A stretch of DNA of 50,579 nt from Paenibacillus pini JCM 16418. Its GTDB lineage: Bacteria; Bacillota; Bacilli; Paenibacillales; Paenibacillaceae. The stretch is from contig NZ_BAVZ01000023.1 in the NCBI RefSeq assembly GCF_000576305.1, positions 1-50,579 on the forward strand. The letters run 5' to 3'. Under the pieces are notes generated by a model. The model saw only the letters and a list, made by a program, of their open reading frames with translations. It was not told where the DNA came from and made no database searches. A program made the translations under genes and the position numbers. Of the stretch, positions 36,345 through 44,501 are shown piece by piece (the first letter of the stretch is position 1; every line of letters starts with the position of its first letter).

Positions 36345-36989
36345 TTAATGAAGGGTATTATGTTGTTTGCGAATGGTATAGACACATTTATTATCACCTT
36401 TAGCTAGGCATTCGGATCGACTGACTTCCGCTCCAAGCAGAGACTCAAACAACTTCATTTCACATGCGCATGCATGATTATATTTCTTAGCAATCTGCGA
36501 AATAGGACAATTATGTTCTAATAAGGTATATTCATCTTCGGTCTTCTTCTCTAGATGAACCATGTAGCCACTTTCATTTTGGATCTCGGCAAGCATCTCA
36601 ACCTTTTCAGCAAAAGGTTTACCATGCATTTTATCGCCATGTTTACGAAGTAGAGATTGTCCACGACGATCAAAAAGATGATGTACCATTTCCTTACCTG
36701 CATCTTCTTCTAATTCACCAAGTAGATCAAGGGTAAGCGCAAAATATTTATTAGGAAAGAAGCCTTCGGCCTGCTCCGTTAAACGGTAAATAGCAGTAGG
36801 GCGCCCCATAGGCTGTCTAATTGTTTTCGATTCAATAAGTCCTTCTTTTTCAAGTGTATTAATATGACGGCGTATGGCCATGCTGGTGATTCCAATTTGC
36901 TCCGTAATATCTTTAGCGCTGAGCTCACCTTTGGTTTTTAACATTTGTAATATCTTGTCTCTCGTAGAGATATCGAGCTGTTGTTCCAT
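36345..36989 (-). CDS. SufR-like iron-sulfur transcriptional regulator
   Basis: The N-terminal winged helix (LSAKDITEQIGITSMAIRRH, then IRQPMGRPTAIYRLT) is followed by a C-terminal domain with cysteines at HNCPIS, HACACEM, SECLAKG and NKCVY, the arrangement of SufR-type Fe-S sensors that repress Fe-S assembly genes. The product has 214 residues from ATG 36989, which follows AGGTGGT. Neighbouring genes encode a ferredoxin and an Fe-S-type ATPase, in keeping with this role. The regulated targets are not shown by the sequence. Confidence 0.75.
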   Translation of the reverse strand: MEQQLDISTRDKILQMLKTKGELSAKDITEQIGITSMAIRRHINTLEKEGLIESKTIRQPMGRPTAIYRLTEQAEGFFPNKYFALTLDLLGELEEDAGKEMVHHLFDRRGQSLLRKHGDKMHGKPFAEKVEMLAEIQNESGYMVHLEKKTEDEYTLLEHNCPISQIAKKYNHACACEMKLFESLLGAEVSRSECLAKGDNKCVYTIRKQHNTLH

Positions 36990-37044
36990 GGATAACACCA
37001 CCTGTTCATAGATCCGAAATCATTGATCATCGGAAAAAAATATA

Positions 37045-37070
37045 GCCTGTCGATGTTGAGATCAACAGGC
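37045..37070 (-). terminator. Terminator after the ferredoxin gene
   Basis: Read leftward, GCCTGTTGAT and ATCGACAGGC form a ten-base stem with one mismatch, followed by TATATTTTTTTCC. It ends the ferredoxin transcript 20 bases past the stop codon. Confidence 0.75.
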
Positions 37071-37092
37071 CATGAGTACGTTGTTAACTGTC

Positions 37093-37332
37093 TTAACGAG
37101 ATTTGTAGAAATTCTCAGCCTTAGCGATATATGGTTTCTCATCTTCTGGCAGGTCAGTATCATAGTAAACAGCGCCAACAGGGCAAGCGACTTCGCAAGC
37201 TCCGCATTCAATACAGATATCTGTATCAATAAAATATTGATCTGGACCTTCGGCAATACAATCAACTGGACATACGTCAACGCAGTCGGCTGCTTTTTCA
37301 TCAATACAAGCTGAGGCAATAATATAAGACAT
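37093..37332 (-). CDS. Bacterial ferredoxin (two Fe-S cluster type)
   Basis: A 79-residue acidic protein with CIDEKAADCVDVCPVDCI and CIECGACEVACPVGAV. The first motif lacks the compact CxxCxxC, as in seven-iron (3Fe-4S plus 4Fe-4S) ferredoxins, and the second is a normal 4Fe-4S site. It carries single electrons for metabolic reductases. It is read leftward with a ribosome binding site AAAGGTGG. Nearby genes for an Fe-S regulator and an Mrp-type carrier suggest Fe-S homeostasis, though each has its own signals. Confidence 0.88.
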   Translation of the reverse strand: MSYIIASACIDEKAADCVDVCPVDCIAEGPDQYFIDTDICIECGACEVACPVGAVYYDTDLPEDEKPYIAKAENFYKSR

Positions 37333-37445
37333 TCTATTTTTCCACCTTTCAAATATATAAAATGAACCAAAAGCATTACAGACTTTTTTTCATTCTATTT
37401 CCATAGATTGAAACAAAAGCTTATTAGACTTTTTTTTCATTCTAT

Positions 37446-38519
37446 TTAACCATTTTGATCAATAATTTTTTCTGCAAGTTGTTTGAAAATATGCCATTGC
37501 TCGCTGTTCTCACCAAAGGTTGAGGCAGATGTTTGATTCGTATGCTCACCTGTATCTGAAGGATGAATTGGAATCTCAGCGAGCAGTTCGGTTTGTAGTT
37601 GTTCAGCGAGCTTAGCGCCGCCACCGCGACCAAAAAGATCATGACGCGCTCCTGAAGGGTCTGTAAAGTACGACATATTCTCAATGACACCTAAAATAGG
37701 GTGATTGGTTTGGATCGCCATTTCACCTGCTCTAGCAGCTACATGGTTGGCAGTAGGATGCGGTGTCGTAACCAGAATCTCTGAGCACTGCGGAATCTTA
37801 TTATGCACATCAAGAGCAATGTCTCCCGTGCCAGGTGGAAGGTCAATGATAATGTAATCCAGTGAGCCCCATTCGACTTCGTTTAAAAAGGTAGTAAACA
37901 TTTTGCCGAGCATAGGGCCTCGCCACACGACGGGTTTATTACCTTGTACAAAAAAACCAGTCGAGATCACTTTAATTCCATAACGTTCTACTGGAACAAT
38001 GCGGTTATTATGCTTTTGTGGCAACTCCGTTATGCCCATCATCTCTGGAATGCTGTATCCGTAAATATCTGCATCCATAATACCTACACGTTTCCCAAGA
38101 TGAGAAAGAGCGGCAGCGAGATTGACCGTAACCGTAGATTTACCAACTCCACCTTTGCCACTGGCAATAGCAATAAAGGTAACACCTGATTCAGGCGTAA
38201 CGAGAGGAGAGTTCATAAGTGCTGGTGCACGCCTCACGGATTTGTTTAGCTTAATCGCTATAATATCATTCTTCTCATCTGTCGAAATTTCTTTAAGCCT
38301 CACGTGAACATTAGAAGCTCCAATTTTAGTGATGGATTCAATAATTTGAGCTTCGATCCAATCACGTTTTTGAACCAACTCTGGACTTAACAATACGGTT
38401 AGGGCAACATGTTCTGGACGTGCCGTAATATCCCGGATTAATCCAAGATCCGTAAGCGGAAGTCCATGCTCGTCATCCTTAATGTGCTTGATGGCTTCAA
38501 TGAGATCTTCTTTAGTCAT
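37446..38519 (-). CDS. Mrp/ApbC family P-loop ATPase, SalA-like
   Basis: The N-terminal MIP18-type domain (LPLTDLGLIRDITARPEHV) is followed by the MinD-like ATPase with ASGKGGVGKSTVTVNLAAALS, MDADIYGYSIPEMMG, VWRGPMLGKM and DLPPGTGDIALDV. Canonical Mrp carriers have CPxC after ENMSYF to hold an Fe-S cluster. Here this reads ENMSYFTDPSGARHD with no cysteine, as in Bacillus SalA, a regulator of degradative enzyme genes. I therefore favour SalA-type function over cluster carriage. 357 residues. No partner gene is co-transcribed. Confidence 0.8.
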   Translation of the reverse strand: MTKEDLIEAIKHIKDDEHGLPLTDLGLIRDITARPEHVALTVLLSPELVQKRDWIEAQIIESITKIGASNVHVRLKEISTDEKNDIIAIKLNKSVRRAPALMNSPLVTPESGVTFIAIASGKGGVGKSTVTVNLAAALSHLGKRVGIMDADIYGYSIPEMMGITELPQKHNNRIVPVERYGIKVISTGFFVQGNKPVVWRGPMLGKMFTTFLNEVEWGSLDYIIIDLPPGTGDIALDVHNKIPQCSEILVTTPHPTANHVAARAGEMAIQTNHPILGVIENMSYFTDPSGARHDLFGRGGGAKLAEQLQTELLAEIPIHPSDTGEHTNQTSASTFGENSEQWHIFKQLAEKIIDQNG

Positions 38520-38671
38520 GTTTTTTAATCACCATCATTTCTGTTTCTCCATAATTACAGTATGGTCAAAAAGGATCTGAAAAATAAAATATATCAGGGT
38601 AATTGTAGAACACGTCTTAGATATAGTCAACATATAGGTATATAAAGTACTCATATTCTTTTGACAAAAGG

Positions 38672-38702
38672 TTGACAATTTCGCAAAAAGTTATTATATA
38701 AT
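38672..38702 (+). promoter_or_regulatory. Strong sigma-A-type promoter before a long leader
   Basis: TTGACA (38672-38677) with TATATA 17 bases on, or TATAAT at 38697-38702 (19 bases). A second TTGACA at 38661 lies just upstream. It points right, toward the FMN reductase gene, and gives a leader of roughly 330 bases. Confidence 0.55.
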
Positions 38703-39043
38703 TAGTATACATTTATGTTTATTAATTAAGTCTAGGTCATATAACTTCAGTAAATCGCTTCGATATAAGTCGAAAGTGGTTTAGATCATATATTTTTTAG
38801 TGAAGTAGTTGCGTAGACAAGTAATAAATGATGAGGTGTGAAAATGGTGGAAACGGTTGTGAATAAAGATGCCTAACGATACTCAAATACACGGCATTAT
38901 TCATGAGAGAAAGTCACCAGGTAACCATTGAATAATCGGTTCAAGGAATTAACAGCCAGGATCTAAGCATCATGAAGGTATTGACTCAAATTACCGACAA
39001 TGCGAAGACCCCATAAATTACACTGGAAAAGGAGTTTACCTTC
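38703..39043 (+). other. Long untranslated leader of the FMN reductase gene
   Basis: It holds a hairpin (38752-38784; TAAATCGCTTCGA against TCGAAAGTGGTTTA) with a T-rich tract 11 bases later, and very short reading frames, among them a 10-codon one at 38844-38876 behind GAGGTG that overlaps a 20-codon one at 38869-38931. Another start, ATG 38828, gives 12 codons with two cysteines but no ribosome binding site. No known riboswitch class was recognised. It may be a regulatory leader. Confidence 0.35.
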
Positions 39044-39583
39044 ATGAAACTGGTTGGTATATCGGGTGCTATTATTGGAACAAAAACGAAAATTGTAGTA
39101 GACAAAGTATTGGAAGAAGTTAAACGCAATCACCCGGAAGTCGAAACAGAATTACTGGATATGAAAGATTATAATGTTCAGTTCTGCGATGGACGTGATC
39201 CTTCAGCATACACAGATGATACGAGAAAAGTAATTGATATTGTGGAATCAGCTGACTTTCTTCTCATTGGAACACCTATTTATCAAGCTTCCATGAGTGG
39301 AGTACTTAAGAATTTATTTGATCTAGTACCTATAACTGCCTTTCAGCAAAAAGTGGTCGGTTTTATCGCTACTGGAGGTACCTATCAGCATTATCTAGTT
39401 GTGGAAAATCAATTGAAACCTATCGCTGGTTTTTTCAGATCTTTCGTAGCACCGAGCTATGTATACGTTCATGACGATCATTTCAATGATTTGAAAGAAC
39501 TTAGAGACCCGGACGTACTGGAAAGAATCGAAAAATTGGCTCATGAGCTTGTTTTTATGCAAACACGTTTGAAGTCCGAATAA
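39044..39583 (+). CDS. NADPH-dependent FMN reductase (SsuE-like)
   Basis: A 179-residue flavodoxin-fold protein with the SsuE features: LVGISGAIIGTKTKIVVDKVLEEV (phosphate loop), the ADFLLIGTPIYQASMSGVLKNLFD region, and GFIATGGTYQHYLVVENQLKP. SsuE reduces FMN with NADPH for the alkanesulfonate monooxygenase SsuD. No ssuD, transporter or other sulfur gene is adjacent. ATG 39044 follows AAAAGGAG at good spacing. The long leader upstream suggests control at the RNA level. Confidence 0.75.
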   Translation: MKLVGISGAIIGTKTKIVVDKVLEEVKRNHPEVETELLDMKDYNVQFCDGRDPSAYTDDTRKVIDIVESADFLLIGTPIYQASMSGVLKNLFDLVPITAFQQKVVGFIATGGTYQHYLVVENQLKPIAGFFRSFVAPSYVYVHDDHFNDLKELRDPDVLERIEKLAHELVFMQTRLKSE

Positions 39584-39646
39584 CTTCCTCATCACTTGAA
39601 TTGTCAAATGTATAACAAGAAGAATGCACTTGTCAAAATGTAGAAT

Positions 39647-39676
39647 CTCATCCAATGTCGGATGAGGTCTTTTTTT
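39647..39676 (+). terminator. Intrinsic terminator
   Basis: CTCATCC (39647-39653) and GGATGAG (39660-39666) form a perfect stem with a six-base loop, then CT and seven T. It ends the FMN reductase transcript. Confidence 0.85.
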
Positions 39677-39744
39677 GTCCCAATATGCGTTATAATAGTT
39701 TTAGAGAATGATAGATTAAGAGATTAGGGAGATGTGAGACGTTG

Positions 39745-40722
39745 ATGCATAAACGTAAATATATCATTAGTTTTGTAGCTATTTTATTGATAGGCGGTGC
39801 TCTCTACGCTGGAAATCAAGGTAACCATCAGGCTGAGCAGCAGGAGCAGCAAACGCTGATTAAGAACAAATCCGCATTATCAAAGCCGGAGGATAAGCAG
39901 GGAACACCTGTGAATCAGAATCAATCAAGCCAGACCACAAAACCCTCAAATACTAATGATACATCGAATAATAAAGACACATCGAATAATAAAGACACAT
40001 CTAAGAGTAAGGACACATCGAAGAGTAATAACCCTTCAAAGAGTAAAGACACGTCGAATAATAAAGTCACTACACCTGCAAGTCCTGGTAAAACAACATC
40101 ATTTGTGAACTCATATAAGGTAGAACATGTTGTAGCGGAGCCGAAAAGTCATACGGTTCTTGTCAATAAGACATATCGATTACCTGAGGGTTATGTACCA
40201 CCAGATCTTGTGTATCCGAATGTCCCTTTTACGTTCGTAGAAAAAGTGGACAAACGTAAAATGCGTAAAGTTGCAGCAGGAGCATTAGAGAAGCTATTTG
40301 CAGGCGCAAAGCGAGACGGAGTTATGCTTGCTGGGGTGTCTGGCTACCGTTCAGAATCTCGGCAGACAACTCTATATAATAATTACGTTAAGCGTGACGG
40401 CGTTAAGGCAGCCGATACCTACAGTGCACGTCCAGGCCATAGCGAACACCAGACTGGTCTCACAATTGATGTAGCGGGTAGTAATGGTAAATGTGCAGCA
40501 GAGAGTTGTTTTGCTGGTACTAAAGAAGCCAAATGGCTGAGTAAGCATGCTCATGAATATGGTTTTATCATCCGTTATCCAAGTGGCAAGGATGCCATTA
40601 CGGGATATAAATATGAACCATGGCATTTACGCTATGTTGGTAATGAAATTGCTAAAACTGTTACAACCAAACAAATTACACTCGAGCAGTATTTTGGAAA
40701 TACGGTAGAAGTTAGCCGATAA
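39745..40722 (+). CDS. VanY/DacB-type D-alanyl-D-alanine carboxypeptidase
   Basis: The protein has an N-terminal hydrophobic segment (YIISFVAILLIGGALYAG), either a signal peptide or an anchor. A Ser-, Asn-, Asp- and Lys-rich linker of near-tandem six-residue units (about residues 73-115) follows. The peptidase domain shows GVSGYRSESRQTTLYNN, SARPGHSEHQTGLTIDVAG and YEPWHLRYVG, giving the zinc ligands His, Asp and His. It trims D-Ala or L,D-bonds in peptidoglycan outside the membrane. About 325 residues, with ATG 39745 (a TTG at 39742 is also possible). No vancomycin-resistance genes adjoin, so housekeeping wall turnover is likelier. Confidence 0.8.
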   Translation: MHKRKYIISFVAILLIGGALYAGNQGNHQAEQQEQQTLIKNKSALSKPEDKQGTPVNQNQSSQTTKPSNTNDTSNNKDTSNNKDTSKSKDTSKSNNPSKSKDTSNNKVTTPASPGKTTSFVNSYKVEHVVAEPKSHTVLVNKTYRLPEGYVPPDLVYPNVPFTFVEKVDKRKMRKVAAGALEKLFAGAKRDGVMLAGVSGYRSESRQTTLYNNYVKRDGVKAADTYSARPGHSEHQTGLTIDVAGSNGKCAAESCFAGTKEAKWLSKHAHEYGFIIRYPSGKDAITGYKYEPWHLRYVGNEIAKTVTTKQITLEQYFGNTVEVSR

Positions 40723-40794
40723 GCCTCATGATTTGCGTTTGTTTACATCATTCGTGTACGCTAAAAGTATTAAGACAGAAAGGTCGTGCGATTC

Positions 40795-41844
40795 ATGGGA
40801 TCAGAAACAACGGTTAAATTAACATCTTTATCGAGCAAAGGAGGGTGCGGCTGTAAAATCGGTCCGGCTGATTTAATGCAGGTGCTTCGTAATTTGCCAC
40901 CAGTTGAACCTAACCCTAACTTATTGGTTGGACTTGATACCAGCGATGATGCGGGTGTATATAAGCTTAATGACGAACTTGCTATCGTTCAGACCTTAGA
41001 TTTCTTCACACCAATTGTTGATGATCCATATGCATTTGGTCAAATTGCAGCAGCAAATGCGATTAGTGATATATATGCTATGGGTGCTAAACCATTAACA
41101 GTACTAAATATTGTAGCTTTTCCTATCTCTACGTTGGACAAGAGCATATTATCTGATATTTTGCGCGGAGCAGCCGATAAGGTAAAAGAAGCAGGAGCTA
41201 CACTTGTAGGTGGGCATTCCATTGATGATAAGGAACCTAAATTTGGTTTATCCGTTACGGGCATTGTCCATCCTGATAAAGTACGCAGTAATGCAGGAGC
41301 TAAGCCTGGAGATAAAATAATACTTACCAAGCCAATAGGTGTAGGTATTATGACAACATCGATTAAGAACGGCAAACTCAGTGCGGAAGAAGTTGAACGG
41401 GTAACTAAAGTAATGTCAACTTTAAATAAAACAGCAGCAGAAGTTATGGAACCATACGATGTACATGCTTGTACAGATGTAACGGGTTTTGGTCTAATGG
41501 GCCATTCCTTAGAAATGGCTAAGGGAAGTGGTGTTGAAATTCTCATCCATAAGCAAGACGTACCTGTTCTACCAAGAGTTCGTGAGCTGGCTGAACAAGG
41601 ATTCGTTCCTGGTGGAACAAAAAACAACTTTACTCATGTTCAGGATGATATTGTTTTTCCAGAAAACATGGATCAAATTGACCGTTGGATTTTATGTGAC
41701 GCGGTCACATCAGGCGGTTTGCTGATCTCCGTTCCAGGTGAGCATGCAGAGAAGCTTCATCAAGAGCTCGTCGATGCTGGTGTAGAGGCTAGCATTATTG
41801 GTGAAGTCAGAGGCAGCCATAGTGGACAAATTGTGATTGATTAA
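40795..41844 (+). CDS. selD: Selenide, water dikinase
   Basis: A 349-residue enzyme making selenophosphate from selenide and ATP. The N-terminal GGCGCKIGP holds the catalytic Cys and Lys, with TGT/TGC codons and no in-frame UGA, so it is the Cys form. LVGLDTSDDAGVY, TLDFFTPIVDDPYAFG and TDVTGFGLMGH are family motifs for ATP and metal binding. ATG 40795 follows AAAGG. It is directly before mnmH, with which it forms a two-gene operon. Confidence 0.9.
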   Translation: MGSETTVKLTSLSSKGGCGCKIGPADLMQVLRNLPPVEPNPNLLVGLDTSDDAGVYKLNDELAIVQTLDFFTPIVDDPYAFGQIAAANAISDIYAMGAKPLTVLNIVAFPISTLDKSILSDILRGAADKVKEAGATLVGGHSIDDKEPKFGLSVTGIVHPDKVRSNAGAKPGDKIILTKPIGVGIMTTSIKNGKLSAEEVERVTKVMSTLNKTAAEVMEPYDVHACTDVTGFGLMGHSLEMAKGSGVEILIHKQDVPVLPRVRELAEQGFVPGGTKNNFTHVQDDIVFPENMDQIDRWILCDAVTSGGLLISVPGEHAEKLHQELVDAGVEASIIGEVRGSHSGQIVID

Positions 41845-41859
41845 GGAGAACGAACAACC

Positions 41860-42930
41860 ATGTTTCAAGACATCTCAATAGAACAACTTATAGAGCAACG
41901 ACAAAATAAAGAAATTACTTTAATTGATGTTAGATCCCCGTCAGAGTTTGAAGATTCGTCTATACCAGGTAGCTTGAATATTCCATTCTTTGATGATGCG
42001 GAACGTGCGGAAATTGGTACCTTATATAAACAAGTGAGTGCACAAGCAGCAAAAGAACGGGGACTTGAAATCATGTCTGCAAAGTTGCCTTCTTTTGTGA
42101 AGAGCTTCGCGGCCATACCTGGACGTAAAGTCGTATTCTGCTGGCGTGGTGGAATGCGTAGCCGGACTACGGCGACGGTTCTGTCTCTCATGGATGTCCA
42201 TGTTTATCGCTTAGAAGGAGGGTATCGGGCTTATCGTAAGTGGGTTCTAGATTCCTTAGAACAAATGGATTTTACGCCTGATATTTACGTTCTTCATGGA
42301 AATACGGGAACAGGTAAAACAGACATACTCAAAACGCTTAAAGATCGAGGGTATCCTGTGCTTGATCTGGAAGGTCTAGCAGGCCATAGAGGTTCTATCT
42401 TTGGGGAGATTGGACTTCGGAGTCATAATCAGAAGACATTTGATGCTTTGCTGCTCGAAGAGCTGATTCACTACAAGGATGCTCCATTCGTGTTAATTGA
42501 AGCAGAGAGTAAGCGGATCGGTAAAGTCATTGTACCTGAATTTCTGATGAATAAGAAACAGCAGGGTGTGCATTTTATGATTGAAGTACCGATGAAACTT
42601 CGAGTGCAGAATATTTTAAATGATTACCGTCCTTGGAAGCATGCTGAAGCAAGTATGCATGCTTTTCAACAAATTAAATCACGATTGCATACGCCTATAG
42701 CTGCTGAGATCGAGAGTAGCCTGAAGGCAGGGGTTTATGATCGAGCCGTTGAACTGCTGCTTGAATATTATTATGATCCGAGGTACTCACATACTTCTAA
42801 TGCCTATGGTGATGAGCTTCGTAAGGAGCCGCTGATTCACGCTAGTGAACTTGATCAGGCCGTCTCCATATTAGAGAATGCTATCTTAGAGAAGCAACCT
42901 GAATTGCGCAACACAATAGCAATTCATTAA
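41860..42930 (+). CDS. mnmH: tRNA 2-selenouridine synthase
   Basis: A 356-residue enzyme with an N-terminal rhodanese domain (LIDVRSPSEFEDSSIPGS, and VFCWRGGMRSRT holding the catalytic Cys) and a P-loop domain (LHGNTGTGKTDIL). It replaces the sulfur of 2-thiouridine at tRNA position 34 with selenium by way of a geranylated intermediate. ATG 41860 follows AAGGAG. SelD, 15 bases upstream, supplies selenophosphate. Also known as SelU/YbbB. Confidence 0.9.
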   Translation: MFQDISIEQLIEQRQNKEITLIDVRSPSEFEDSSIPGSLNIPFFDDAERAEIGTLYKQVSAQAAKERGLEIMSAKLPSFVKSFAAIPGRKVVFCWRGGMRSRTTATVLSLMDVHVYRLEGGYRAYRKWVLDSLEQMDFTPDIYVLHGNTGTGKTDILKTLKDRGYPVLDLEGLAGHRGSIFGEIGLRSHNQKTFDALLLEELIHYKDAPFVLIEAESKRIGKVIVPEFLMNKKQQGVHFMIEVPMKLRVQNILNDYRPWKHAEASMHAFQQIKSRLHTPIAAEIESSLKAGVYDRAVELLLEYYYDPRYSHTSNAYGDELRKEPLIHASELDQAVSILENAILEKQPELRNTIAIH

Positions 42931-42969
42931 AAAGAAGCCAATCCGTCGCAATCGGATTGGCTTCTTTTT
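42929..42969. terminator. Bidirectional terminator between convergent genes
   Basis: A perfect 17-base inverted repeat (42929-42945 against 42953-42969), built on AAGAAGCCAATCCG, has A-run and T-run ends. It serves mnmH to the left and the glucosyltransferase gene to the right. Confidence 0.9.
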
Positions 42970-42972
42970 AAG

Positions 42973-44163
42973 TTATAAACTGACGGGTATGTACTCCGCT
43001 GAAAAAGCGACATCTCGTTTCTGATCGGATACCAGAAGCTCAACAAGCTCTTTAGCACAGCGGTTGGGACTGTACGATTCTGTAAACAGGTTCCGAATTG
43101 AAGCATCGGATATATGTCTTTTTAACTCAGATGTATCCATTGCATCTTTAGCTACGATTTTCGTTAACCATTTATCAAGAATTAGAGAAGAGGTTAGCTC
43201 CTCAGCATATCCATGATTTACGAAATATTCGCAGTTTTTCTCTTCTTGGCCAGGTATGGATTTACAGAACAGCATAGGCAAGCCTTTAGAAAGACCTTCG
43301 GTACATGTCATTCCACCGGGTTTCGTGATGAGAAGGTCTGCCGCATCCATCCAGCGATTTATTTCTTTCGTTTGTCCTACAATGGTAATGTTAGGATGAT
43401 CATAGGCAGGATCATTTGCTAGCTTGGACATAAGTTTCTGATTATTTCCCGTACAGAATACGAGTTGAACCCGATCTTTCCATCTATGTAGATGTTGAAA
43501 TAATGACTTATTCGACATGAGTCCCCAACCACCGCCCATAATAAGAACTGTAGGGAGAGGCTTTAAGTTCATTTCTTCTCGGCATGCTGCTTTATCTTCT
43601 ATAGTCCAAAATTTGGGATGAACAGGAATACCTGTAACCTGAATTTTGGGAGTCCGCACACCATGTTCAAGTAGTAAATTACGTACGGATTGAGTAGACA
43701 CAAGATAACGATCTACAGCCGGATTTATCCATGCTCCATGAGCATCGTAATCTGTGATCACTGTATATAGTGGTATATTGAGACCAGCAGCTTTTAAACG
43801 TGAAATAATCGTATTTGGAATTGGATGTGTACAGACAATCATATCCGGTTTCAAGTGCCGGATTACTTCAGCCGCATGATGGTAAAAGATACGATGCAAT
43901 GCTAGCCCAGTCAATCGATTTAAAGGTTTAGCATGCTGTTTACGGTAGATCATTCCAACAAGACCGGGTTGTGTGCTCAGTGTTAAACGATAAGCTGACA
44001 ATATCATCGGTGCTACTGTAGGATTTAGAAAGGTACCAAGTTCGATTACTTTTGTGTGAATTTGTGGATTAATTTTCTTCATACCTTCAGCAAGGGCATA
44101 TCCAGCTTGGGTATGTCCGCTGCCAAAACCTTCAGACAATATTAATACTCTCTTCTTTTGCAT
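42973..44163 (-). CDS. UgtP-like processive diacylglycerol glycosyltransferase
   Basis: A 396-residue GT28-type enzyme. The N-terminal MGDG-synthase-like part starts KKRVLILSEGFGSGHTQAG and contains DMIVCTHPIPN and PLYTVITDYDAHGAWI. The C-terminal nucleotide-sugar site shows VLIMGGGWG and LITKPGGMTCTEGLSKGLPML. Relatives add glucose or galactose to diacylglycerol, making glycolipids and the lipoteichoic acid anchor. ATG 44163 follows GAGGTG with six bases between. No partner genes are adjacent. About 330 bases upstream lack a gene apart from the terminator at 44457. Confidence 0.8.
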   Translation of the reverse strand: MQKKRVLILSEGFGSGHTQAGYALAEGMKKINPQIHTKVIELGTFLNPTVAPMILSAYRLTLSTQPGLVGMIYRKQHAKPLNRLTGLALHRIFYHHAAEVIRHLKPDMIVCTHPIPNTIISRLKAAGLNIPLYTVITDYDAHGAWINPAVDRYLVSTQSVRNLLLEHGVRTPKIQVTGIPVHPKFWTIEDKAACREEMNLKPLPTVLIMGGGWGLMSNKSLFQHLHRWKDRVQLVFCTGNNQKLMSKLANDPAYDHPNITIVGQTKEINRWMDAADLLITKPGGMTCTEGLSKGLPMLFCKSIPGQEEKNCEYFVNHGYAEELTSSLILDKWLTKIVAKDAMDTSELKRHISDASIRNLFTESYSPNRCAKELVELLVSDQKRDVAFSAEYIPVSL

Positions 44164-44456
44164 AAGAAGCACCTCTTAACTATTTTTTACACCTGACTGT
44201 TCATGCCAGGGTTAACCATATTCATTTGAAACTTATATAGGATGGTTCTATTAAGTACAGGATAAATGGGTGTTGAACATTGGCTATGTATAGAAATGTT
44301 TACTCTTAATTATAGTGTATGCTAGCCCTGTAAGGCATAAAACAGACCGAAGACCTGTTTGGTACTAGACTAAAGTCGGGGGTGCTTTTTATTCCTACTA
44401 TTAAGTTAGACGATATAAAAAGGATAATCCCTTCAACTATTTTCAAAAAGAATATA

Positions 44457-44493
44457 AAAGAGCATCCCATTGACAAATGGCTGCTCTTTTTTT
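44457..44493. terminator. Bidirectional terminator near the MFS gene
   Basis: AAAGAGCATCCCATT and AATGGCTGCTCTTT pair with a small internal loop. Leftward transcripts from the MFS gene end in a T-rich tract, and rightward transcripts meet seven T. The rest of 44173-44456 has small hairpins such as AACAG/CTGTT near 44342 and GGGGGTGCTTTTT near 44380, but no gene that I can support. Confidence 0.7.
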
Positions 44494-44501
44494 GTATCTT
44501 G

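Noticed and set aside
37045..37071. Antisense gene opposite the ferredoxin region
   Set aside because: The open frames there (37072-37314) have no ribosome binding site, while the leftward ferredoxin is certain.
40795..40860. Selenocysteine codon in selD
   Set aside because: The catalytic position is a cysteine codon. No in-frame UGA is present.
44290..44400. Small RNA or riboswitch upstream of the glycosyltransferase and MFS genes
   Set aside because: There are only short weak hairpins and a T-run without a clear stem or promoter. No known class matched.
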